Source: Hordeum vulgare subsp. vulgare (lineage: Eukaryota; Streptophyta; Magnoliopsida; Poales; Poaceae). From it: 64,000 bases of DNA. The stretch spans positions 504,171,225 to 504,235,224 of the forward strand of contig NC_058518.1 in NCBI RefSeq assembly GCF_904849725.1. Reading direction: 5' to 3'. This document shows, in pieces, positions 11,943 to 23,400 of this stretch; the first letter of the stretch is position 1, and every line of letters begins with the position of its first letter. The notes below the pieces were generated by a model that did no database searches, was not told where the DNA came from, and saw only the letters and a program-made list of their open reading frames with translations. The translations under genes and the position numbers were made by a program.

Positions 11943-12835
11943 TTAGTACCTCGTCTAAATACTTTTGCATTGCAAGAGGCTCCCGTTTGGACATCTCTCC
12001 ATCCGGACCTGGCTCTACGATAACGAAGACATAGGCGTATCTTCTATATCTAAATAGGAGCCCCCCACTACTTGATTTCTCTTGACATGCAAGTTATCCA
12101 CATCAGCGATAGACATGCAACCATTTATTTTAGCAAATATGCCACCTCAGCTTTCCATGTTCCCGTGTGTTAAAACTCTCAGTTTTTTTAGCGTGTGTTA
12201 AAACTCTCAGTGCATCTGCCTTTCACCTACGACTCTCAACGCATCGCTTCGTTTCTTCTTCACGCTACCAGCCAGCCATTATGGCTGCCATTTCAATCTT
12301 TCACTATTCCACATGTACAAGATTAACTAATGAGGTAATCAAGCGGCCGGCCGACGGTTCATTACCCTTTAGCGTCCCCTACTTCATAGCTGTAGGTTCC
12401 CTCACGTCTTCCTCAACTTTCCAATCCACGTCGGCAAATTTCTATTCCGGAGAGTGATGTGAAATTGTCAATCTATATCATCGTTGTGTGGTTGCAACAC
12501 TGGGCGAAGAATTAAGTGGCAACTACGTGGGTGTAGCTGCTGCAGGTGCCACTCTTGCTCCCTGTCAACCTCAAAGGTTTGCCATGATTCGTTAGTTTTC
12601 TCCATCGATTATTTCATTGATTGTTGATAGTATGCAGAATAGCAAAACACGCGCTTGCTTTTGGTGTTGACGAGCATATTCTCCCGATTTTCATGCTTAG
12701 CAGCTTAAGGATTTTTAATGAAGGCAACAATATTTCTTGCATCGATTAAGAAGAAAGTTCATTACAACGTAAGTATAAAATGGAAGATTAGAGGTATGAA
12801 GAATATTTATAGATTACAAGAGCTGATGGAAGAAA

Positions 12836-13018
12836 TTATGTAATGCCATATGCTTCAAGTTGTGGAAGCCAACCTTCCACATATCTTCTTGTGGAACTAA
12901 AGATATCCCCTTTCTTTTCTTTCCTCAACTGCCACCAAATTTCCATAACCAAGGTAGGGAAATATTTTTTTCGAGGTGGCTGGATCTTATATTGGCAATC
13001 GACGCACCAGTCGTCCAC
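12836..13018 (-). pseudogene. Possible LINE reverse-transcriptase tail fragment
   Basis: A short minus-strand frame reads MEIWWQLRKEKKGDIFSS, which resembles the W-x-x-W/RKERN motif near the C-terminus of plant non-LTR reverse-transcriptase proteins (zf-RVT region). No zinc-binding cysteines are seen, and the match covers about 30 residues. It could have been captured by the Helitron or be chance. Confidence 0.25.
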
Positions 13019-14166
13019 GTTGTTAGTCAGTAGAGAAGGAGCGGATCAACCGGCAAACTGCAAAAACGCAAGGCGGAATCCCAAACTGCACAAGGAAACG
13101 AGCAATGGTAGCATAAAATCACCCTTTTTTAATTATTCATTCAGTTACCACTGTCTTTGTACATTATTATCAAAAAATTGTGAGTTGAACTCTTTTCAAA
13201 ATTGAACCAATACAAATTCCATGGATTTGAGATAAGCTCTACATACGTTGCTTGATCTACGAATATTTGGCCGACCATAGTAGGCAGACGCATACCATCG
13301 TATTTTCATCTTCTTTTAGAAAATTAATACTTTCATGTATCATGAATACCCAATATCTTATGAATTTCCAGGGCACTGATGTACAGTCTTTGTCATTTGA
13401 AATTGGACCTTAATATTCTTAAACCATCACATCTCAAACAATTCGTAAGAATATCCAGCAGCAACGCGCTGGGCATCGTCTAGTTAAATGGATGACAGCG
13501 GTAGGCCATCGCACTGTTCAATAATCTATTGCCAAAACTAAATACATGACAGAATACGCAATCAGTCTTGATCACCAGGACAAACTTGTGGCCCAGATTT
13601 CAGGAGCACATGGCCTCATAGCAAAACAGATTTCGGTAGAAATTGCGTTCTTTTAATATGCAAGAATAAGCACATAGTTGTAGAATTTTCACAGAAATGA
13701 TTTTTCATAAGAAATAATGAATTAGCAAAATCGGAATTACACTTAAAGAAGAAAGAAATGAAAGAAAATAATGAAAAAAATAAAGTTTTCTAAGATAGAG
13801 TGGATTAGTGCAATTAGTATTTCCCTTTAAGGAGAAACAAAATTAAAAAAATGCACACAACTTTGGACAACAATTGTACATTTTGTAATATGGAACAGTA
13901 AGCATATAATAGTGCAATTCTTAAAAATCTAGTGTCACATATTCTATAGTACCTGTTGTATACATTTACACTCATCCAACATGCCAAAATACCCATATAT
14001 ATAAAAAAACAGTAAAATATAAAAAAAGGCAAAACACATACAGTACAAAACAAAGAAAGGTATTGCGTAACAAGGTTAACGCCCTATCAGAAAATCGATT
14101 AATAACCCCGGCGCCAGGAAACAACATAAAAAAACCTTGACGAAAGAGAAGAATAAATGATATGTA

Positions 14167-14247
14167 CCCCTCCGTCTCATAATATAAGACGTTTTTTGCA
14201 AGGTAGAACAGTTTATATAAATGTCTTATATCGTGGAACAGAGGGAG
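14167..14247. mobile_element. Short Stowaway MITE, 81 bp
   Basis: CCCCTCCGTCTCATAATATA and, on the other strand, CTCCCTCTGTTCCACGATAT form the termini, with TA at 14165-14166 and 14248-14249. It is little more than its two inverted repeats. It lies within the Helitron at 12040-14849. Confidence 0.8.
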
Positions 14248-15054
14248 TATAATATATGAATAGCCCACATTTAAAAACAGACAACTTACATCTATATCTA
14301 TTAATAAAGAAAATAGATGTTCTTAATCCGTTTTGCTATTTTATAAATAAAAAACTGATGTTTCTAACATTAAACCCGCAGTACATATCAAATACTTTTT
14401 TTAAATACTCATACCTTTTAAATCGTAACTTCAAATTTAACATGTTATATATGTATTTGATTAAAAAAATACGTATAATCCGAATATGATGTTGTTTTGC
14501 ATCTTAACTATTTAACAAAGATACTATTGATCTAGGCAATTTTAATCAATAATGCGTTATCGGTCTTTTTTTCATACCGGAACCGATACGGATTGTGGAT
14601 GAACATCTCAGCCAAACCAGGACTGGAGACGAAATTGAAGATCAATTGTCCATTTCTTTGTACGTATTAAATCTACATGCAAGCTGTGTTTAAATAGAAG
14701 ATTTGTGAAATCTCGAACTGAGATTTTGTAGGCTAAGATCATCTTTGCTTGGCATGTAGGTACAAGCACTCAAATTATAAACCATTTTTTAGAAATTAAG
14801 AATGTGTGATATTTTTTTCTCCGTTGCAACGCACGGGCCCTTTTGCTACTATAGCTAAAGTGGAAAAGTAAACCCGTGGTAGATTACATAGCTGTCAAAC
14901 GTTCTTTGACAGGAGAAGACCAAACACACCATTCTTTCCCAAATTCTTAGAGTTACGGCAAAAAAGAAAAATGTGTAAGAATTAAACATTCAGAAAGTTA
15001 ACTTTCTTCGGTATGTTTTAATTATTTATAGGCAGAGCTGGATGTGGTTTCTCA

Positions 15055-15066
15055 CTATATATATAG
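15055..15066 (+). promoter_or_regulatory. TATA box of the O-methyltransferase gene
   Basis: CTATATATATAG, 57 bp before the ATG at 15123. This spacing leaves a 5' leader of about 25-30 nt, typical of short-leader plant genes. The Helitron ends at 14849, so the promoter upstream of about 200 bp lies in transposon sequence. Confidence 0.7.
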
Positions 15067-15122
15067 TTATCTTCTTCCGTGCGCACACATGAAGTATAGA
15101 AGCTAGGTAGACACAGGAACCA

Positions 15123-17357
15123 ATGGAGAACACTACTTTGAGTGGAAGTAGGAGTAACCTGGCTGGTGACGAGGAGGAGGAGACATGGTTACATGCATGG
15201 GGCCTCATCACCAGCTTTGCTGTGTCCATGACCCTGAAAGCAGCCATCGAGCTGGGCCTCTTCGACGCGCTCAGCAACGCTGGCGGTCGGGCGCTTACAG
15301 CGGACGAACTGGCCGCAGGGCTTCCAGCTGTAGACAAGACCGACGGGGTGGCTTCGGTGGACCGTATCCTGCGGCTGCTTGCCTCATTCGATGTCGTGAG
15401 GTGCTTGACGGAGACGGGTGCGCACGGTGAGACGATCCGGCAGTACACGCCGGCGCCAGTGTGTCGGTGGCTCGCCATCAATCACGGCGGGTCGTCGCTG
15501 GCACCGTACGCTATGTTCACCACGGACCAGGACTGCTTGACGGCCTGGTAAGCATGACTATGTCCTATGACTACGAATGACTTTCATTACAATCTTTTTT
15601 CTCTTCGCGGTTTTGTGAATCTAACATCGCCATGCGTGGTACGCATACACGATTCAAAGGCAGCAGCTCGGGGCGGCAGTGGAAGGCGGGCAAACAGCGT
15701 TTGGGAGGACGCACGGGGTCACCATGGTGGAGCACTTCGGGAGGACACCTCGGCTAAGTGGGGTGTTCGACAAGGCCATGGTGCAGATCTCAGCGATGGT
15801 TACCAGCAAGCTGCTCGAGCGTTTCCATGGATTCGACGACATCAGTGTGCTCGTCGACGTTGGTGGCGGGACAGGTGCCACCCTGAAGATGGTCACCTCC
15901 ACGTACAAGCATATCAGAGGCATCAACTTTGACCTTCCTTACGCTATCTCCCTAGCGCCGTCTATTCCAGGTACGTTGGTTCTTTCATTCACTGCATCAA
16001 CACTTGTTTAGCTATATTTGGTGAAGATCCGAAGGGCATGAACTTCGAAAACGCACCGAACTGTTTTTTTTTAATAACAAGGTAAAAGATTTTCCTCATT
16101 CATTAATAAAGAAGAAGTTTATAGTACACATCGAACTGTTTTTAAAAACTTTGACACGAGAATGCAAATATGATTCTAGTTCCAACAGTAAATGTAAAAT
16201 ATGCTTACGTGGCACTGTATATTGCTTGGCATGCATGGCTTGACATGGGATCCGCTGAACAGCATACTAATCCCTTCGTTTCAAGAAATTTGTCTTAGCT
16301 TTGTCTAAAAATAGATGTATTTAAATACTAAAACTTGATTAGATACATTCATATCTAAACAAATATAAGACAAGAATTTTGGGACATAGGAATTATGTCT
16401 GTATAACATGTGTGTATTACTTTTATGTTGACCTGTGGGTCCCACCTGTCACCAGGAAGTTAAAATTGCTCTATTAACACTGACCCCCAGCGAGTAAAAG
16501 CAGCGACCAGACGTTCCCGAGCTGGTTGTCTTTGCAACTGCGCCACATGTTTATTGTGACGAGTATGGATATGACAACCCATGTCTTGAAGAGGAGCACG
16601 CCCGTGTCATTTAAATGGGCTACAGTCTGTGCGGCCTATGCTGCACATACTAGCTTTTTTCAGAAATTTGTAAAAGGTTTGTAAATTATAGTCACAACAA
16701 TAAAAGTGAATTTCAAACATTGGTGTTTCATAAAAATTGCACATCAAAATAAAATAACTTATTCACTAAATATATATATTATATTTAAAAATATTTACTT
16801 ATTTACGTGTGGAATATATTTAAAAAATTTAGTAAACAACAAACATTCAATTGCTTAGTAAATGAAAAAAACAAATATGTGCAAGTGGCTTGTGTATTAG
16901 TTTTACAAAATTATGAATAAAACTACTTTTTACTAATATTCACTTATGTATAACTTTCACTCATGGCATATATATTTATAAAAATATTTTAGATAAAAAG
17001 TTTGCAAATTTATGAAAAAATAAATTTTAAGCAATTCCTAAGCAACATACCAATGAAATTATTAAAAATGTGTATATAATTATTAAAAACTATGTATAAC
17101 TAAAACAGTATTTATGAATTGTAATTTGAATATATATATACATATATATATATATACATATATATATATAATATAAAAATGGATACCATTTTATTTACAA
17201 TATTTTTTAAATAAAACAAGAACTGTTTTAACAATTACTTGAATATTTTTCCAAATTATATTAGTTATCTAACAAAAAATAGGATATCATATCGAATAAA
17301 CGGAGACATTTATATTAAAAACTATGTATAATTAAAACAGTATTTATGAATTGTAAT

Positions 17358-17419
<62 letters not shown>

Positions 17420-20400
17420 AAATGCATACCATTTTATTTACAATATTTTTTTAAAATAAAACAAGAACTGTTTTAACAATTACTTGAATATTTTTTCAAA
17501 TTATATTAGTTATCTAACAAAAAATAGGATATCATATCGAATAAACGGAGCCATTTATATTAAAAACTATGTATAATTAAAACAGTATTTATGAATTGGT
17601 ATTTGAATATATAAATATAATATAAAATGCATACCATTTTATTTACAATATTTTTTTAAAATAAAACAAGAACTGTTTTAACAAATACTTGAATATTTTT
17701 TCAAATTATATTAGTTATCTAACAAAAAATAGGATATCATATCGAATAAACGGAGCCATTTATATTAAAAACTATGTATAATTAAAACAGTATTTATGAA
17801 TTGGTATTTGAATATATATATATATATATAATATATAAAAATGCATATCATTTTATTTACAATATTTTTTTAAATGCAACAAGAACTGTTTTAACAATTA
17901 CTTGAATATTTTTCCAAATTATATTATTTATCTAACAAAAAATAGTCATATCGAATAAACAGAGACATTTGTTTCTTAGTCCACAAAGAACTTAGTGCTT
18001 TTTACTGGGAGTTCTTCTTTTTGGGAGACCCTAATATGATGCTCGTTGCGTCCAATTGGTGGCGCCAAACACAGGCGACAACGCGTCTAGGCCGGGCTAT
18101 CAAGCTGCAGCGCGATGCTAGGATTCGAACACTTGACCTGCCGTTTCTGAATGCGAGCACATAGCCACTCCACGAGACAAGTTTTGATGTTTATGTTACA
18201 GAGCGCCCTAAAGAATTAACGTAGTGCAGAATCGGACTGCTCTACTCTAGCGAGTTTGAATAAGATATTTATGGAGAACTAGAATAAATACTGTGGTGAT
18301 AGTTCTTTTTTCGAAAAAGTGTACTTTTTTTGAAAGTGTATATTTGTAAAAGTGCAAGCATTTTTTAAATTTCTGAAAACAGTTTGGCAACAATATATTT
18401 TTTGGAAAAACAACTATAAAAGTGAGAACATGAACTTATTTTTAGAAATTATGAACAATTAGAAAACTACTAAAAATAAAATTTCCCGATAAACACTTTT
18501 TAAACAATGAATAAATTGTGAAAAAATGATTTGTTTCGAAATTATGAACAATTTTGAAAAACATGAACATTTCTTTTAAGTTCCCGAAGATTGTTTTAAT
18601 TTGTGAACACTTTTCTTGAATTGGTGAACAAGTTTTGAAACGCGTAAATGTTTTAAATGTGTGAACATTTGTTTGAAAATTGGGAACAGTTCTTTTTAAA
18701 TCCTTGAACAATTCTTGAAAAGGGGAACATTTTCTTTGAAATCCTTGAACATTTTTTGTGAACTCCTTCAACATTTTTTTAATCTGTTAAATAAATTTTA
18801 AAATGCAAGCAGTTTTTGAAATTCTACTGTTTTCCTAATTATCGAACCTGTTCAGAAAATAAGCAAACAAATTTTGAAAATTGAATTTTTTTTGGAATAT
18901 CTGAAGAAAATTTGAAGACAAATGTTTGTTTCAAAAATACGCACATAATTTATAACATTCAAACATTTCAAAATTTAAGAACAGTTTTTGAAAAACAGAA
19001 AATAATTTTAAAAAGGGAAAAAATAACAAGTAAAAAAGAAACATAAAATAGAAAAGAAAAACGAAAATGATGATAAAAAGAAAAATGAGATACGAAAAAG
19101 AAACTAAAACAGAATAAAACGGTTCATGAACCTTCTAGAAGGTTGCCAAACCAGAAAAAAAAGGCTAGAAACATCATAGAAGGTTCCTAAAACCGTTATA
19201 GCTAAAACGGTAAACAGGCCGACCATACCAGAAAGGTCAGTCGCTCGCTTCTGTGAAACAGGGACAACTTGTCGCAATGAGCGGCAAATAGGATTTGTCG
19301 TTCTTTTGCCCGTAAGTTTAGATTGGCCAAGTTCATTTTCTTCTTTTTGGGGGCTTGTTTCCTAATATTCAAGGCACATGTCAATCAAACAAAAAAAGAA
19401 CCTCCAATTGAGTAAATAAAAGTAGGTTGCATATTATTGTCCGGTGTGTACGAGAGGTGCGGAAAACTTCTAATCGGTGCTCTATAAGCTGGTTGACGCT
19501 ACTAGCGCTCGCACGTGATGCGTAACGAGCTGACCCAGAAACCTGCTTGAAAAAGGAAATGTTAAGAAAAAAAGACATTAAATCTAACCGATACTCTGGG
19601 AGAGCTGGGATCCAAACTCGACACCACAAGATCGAACCTAACGTAACAACCAATAGAACAAACTCGCTATGTTGTCAACTACCAGAAGACAGTGTTGCTT
19701 AACCATTATCTTAGTAAAATGTAAATGTGTACATAGTATTAGTTAATTGAAAAAGAAAACATAAAATGGAATAAATTTTCAATGATCATGAAACAATTTC
19801 AACATTTTTTAAGAAAAGTTCACAAAATAGAAAAGGTTCATTAGTCATGAATAAATTTGGAAAAAGTTTATCAATTTTTGTTTTATTTTTAAATTTTATA
19901 ATCCTTCATCATTCTTCAAAAAAAAATATATGGGTAATGTTTAATCGAGTTGAAAAAAGTTCATCTAATTTGAATGAAAAAATAACCATGGATTTGAAAA
20001 GGTTCATCTATTTTAATAAAATAAATTTCACATGTTTTGACACAAAAACTAGCAAAATAATAATAAAAAGAACAAAGAAAAACAATTAAAAACCAAATAT
20101 AACGTACGAAACTGACTAGCGAACCAGAAAAAACAGGTTTGAGAAGAAAAACAGGCTTCGGCAAACTGAAGAAAGAAAAAGAAAAAGAAAAGAACAAAAG
20201 AAAGAAAGAAACAAAAGGAAGAAAGAGACAAAAGAAAGAAAGAAAAGAAACAAAAGTAGTGTAGAGCCTCATCTTTAGTATTTAACAGATACACATAGCA
20301 ATATTTAGTAGAATCATCTATCAATATCATGAAATATTTCTTTTCATCTTTAGTCCACACACCATTCATTTCACAAAGATCAGAATGTATGAGTTCTAAT

Positions 20401-23400
20401 GATGTCAAGTGTCTCTCCTCTGCAGGCTTGTGAGGCTTGCAAGGTTGCTTTACTTGCACACACGAATGACACTTAAAACCTTTGGCTAAATTGAAAGTCG
20501 GGATTAAATTCAGTTTTGCTAGCCGTGACATAACACCGAAACTTATGTGACAAAGACGTGAATGCCAAACTTCAGATTTATTAACACTTGAATGAATATT
20601 GTTCACAACTTTATTAGAAAATATGCAAGAGAAAGGCGGAACAGACCTCCGCATTCATAACCTTTACCAACAAAAAGTCCATATTTCGTAGTAACTACTT
20701 TATTAGACTCGAATACCAACTTAAACCCTTCTCTACACAGAAGGGAGCCACTAACGAGGTTCTTCTTGATGTCGGGGACATGCTGCACGTTCTTCAGCTG
20801 CACGATCCTTCCCCAAGTAAACTTCAGATCGACCGTGCCAACACCAAGAACAGAAGCACTCGCGCCATTCCCCATCAATACGGACCCGCGACCTGTGGCC
20901 TGATAAGAAGAGAAAAATGAGATGTCAGCACACACATGAATATTTGCACCCATGTCCACCCACCAATCGGTGGACTGACAAACTCAAAATACAGTAAATA
21001 AATTACCGTACCCAGATGCACCACTTTCATTGTTGCCCATAATCATATTGGCAGACTTGGAGTCCTGCGCCGGCTTCTTATACTTGTTTGGACACTTGTT
21101 CGCCCAATGTTCATCTAAACCACAAGTAAAGCAGCCCTCTCCCTTCTTATTCTTCTTGAAGGTCTTCTTTCCCTTCTTCTTGAAGTCGGTATTCTGTTGG
21201 ACGGAATTCTTTCCCTTGGACTTGTGAGAATTGAAGTTCCTCCCATGTACCATATTGGCAACAGAAGAACTTTCAACCGCTTTTCTATTGGAGTCCTTTG
21301 CTCTCGAATTCTCCTCAACACTCAGATGGCCGATGATGTCCTCTACTGAGAACTCACGCCTCTGATGTTTCAGAGTAGTAGCAAAGTTCCTCCAGGAATT
21401 AAGGAGCTTGGCAATTATAAAACCCGCGACAAACTTGCCCAGCAAATTGCACTTAAGAACCTCAAGTTCTTTAGTTATGCATAGTATCTCATCAGCCTGT
21501 TCCAATACAGAACGGTTGTCAACCATTTTGTAATCGTGGAACTGCTCCATAACATACATCTCACTTCCAGCATCGGTGGCCCCGAATTAAGATTCGAGCG
21601 CCTCCAACAGATCCTTGGCAACATGCATGTGTAAATATGCATCAACCACCTTATCTCCGATCACGCTTATAACTGCTCCAAGGAATAGGACGGTGGCCTC
21701 CGCGAACATCTTCTCCTGTTTAGGAGAGATCATTTTCGTGGGAGTGACACCGGCTACCCAGAACACGTTCATAGCCGTGAGCCATAAGGTGGTTCTCGTT
21801 TGCCAACGCTTGAAATAAGTATCGGTAAACTTATCTGGTTTCTGTGCAGCAGCAAAACCATTATCGAAAAATTCCTACACACATTAGGTTTTTAGATTGT
21901 TGAGTAAATAGACAATTTTCCGAGTAGATTAATCCACGAGATAATAACTAGCATGGCATTGACTAGACTAATGACATACTGAACATGAACTAATCAAGCA
22001 CATACTACACACATAATTGATACATCTATGCATGCGAGTAGTATTGCTATGATTGAAACGAACAGGAATGGGATAAACGAGTTATACCCTCCACTAGGCC
22101 AATTGGCCGTAGCAGCGGATTGGCGGTGGACGCAGTCGTAGCATCCTCTGCCCTCTTCTTCTCAGCTTCAAGGGCGAGACGATCGGCATCAGATGGTTCA
22201 GCCATGGCGATGACGAGGACGACGTGGACGTAGACGAAGCAGACGGACGGAGGCGAGCAGTCGCGTGACCGCTCCCCAAAAACCTAATCGCCCCTCTCCC
22301 GTACAGGAACCGAAGAGGCGGGGTTTCGGAGGCCTGCTCTCCCGTCGACCGTGTACGCGGTGAACGGGACGGAGTCGCCGACGGCAGCAGCAGCAAAAGG
22401 AACGAGCGCGTGAGGCAGATGTGATCAGATTCTCATGACAGTTAGGGTTGGCGTTAGCCCTGCTTATATAGGCGGCCGGGCGGAGAGACGTGGGATGAAC
22501 CTACCTACGTCCGAGTCGGTAACAGCCCAATCCGTTATGTATTCTTCGTTTCTGACCGGCAAAAATAAACGCGTAGGTCTGAGGCTCGGCTCGGCTCATT
22601 CCTACGGTGGGGCAGGCGACGAAGGAGGAGTGTGCGAGGGAATCTTCTCTTCTCACTCTTCAATAACATGTAGAATAGAGATCCTTATAAAAGGGTCCAA
22701 CTTCTTGTACACTAGCAGGATGGGACTAAACTTTTCACCACCATCTTATCATGTCACCACCTACATAGGTCCTTGAAAATTTTCTAAAATTCTTTTATGG
22801 GCAACACCCCTTCCATGCTTCGCCACCGTCGGAGGGGACGTCGGCTAAGCCGTGCGTACCCAGGGACGACGGCGATGGGGCTTTCGCGGCCGCGTCTCGT
22901 CGCGGTGACTCGGGTGGGCGGCAAGCGTCCGTGGCCAGATCTGGATCTGGCCCTGCTCGAGGTGACGGCGGCAGTGGCATTGCTCCTCTTGGGGACGCAG
23001 CGCCGGCCTCCCGTGCTCTGGTAGTCCGTCTTGGGCGTGCGTGACGACGTGCCACCAATGGGCCCGCTCCTGTTGGTTCTTCGCAGCCCACCACTCCACG
23101 CCGCTTTCCCCTCTCCGTCGATGCGACGGACGATGGCGATGTGGCCTTGCTCTGCTTTTTCTCCTGCGACTTCAGCCACCTCCAGATATCCAAATCGAGC
23201 GCTTCGGGGACGATGGACCTGGTCCCTTACCCCCACATCGCCCGGGCCTGACGACACGGGGGAATCCCGCGCCCCCTCTCCACCATCACTCCCTCCTGCG
23301 CCGCTGTTGGAGGGCTGACACGGGGAAAACCCAGGGATGGTAGCTACGGGGCGGTTTCGTTCCTCCCCCCCCCTCATATCCGCCACGTCTGTCGCTGGTG

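Larger units (their letters stand above)
12040..14849 (+). mobile_element. Helitron, non-autonomous
   Basis: The 5' end TCTTCTATATCTAAATAGG follows an A. The 3' end carries a hairpin-forming run CCGTTGCAACGCACGGGCCC followed by TTTTGCTAC and then T, a slightly altered version of the CTRR end of Helitrons inserted between A and T. No Rep/helicase is present. AT-rich internal sequence around 14330-14500 matches the reverse-oriented Helitron at 56943 onward. Inside it is a small Stowaway (14167-14247) and possible gene debris on the minus strand (12836-13018). Confidence 0.7.
20258..22770 (-). mobile_element. Truncated Ty1/copia element, reverse orientation in intron 2
   Basis: On the minus strand, from right to left: LTR-like/leader sequence with a TATA box (about 22463-22470), a first gag ATG at 22203-22205, gag, zinc knuckle, protease, pre-integrase and the first part of integrase, ending abruptly at about 20258 against a purine tract. 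Reverse transcriptase, RNase H and the 3' LTR are absent. The right border, around 22770, is approximate. It is antisense to the host gene. Confidence 0.8.

Noticed and set aside
18108..18185. Functional tRNA gene
   Set aside because: The B-box is good, but the acceptor and anticodon stems do not form.
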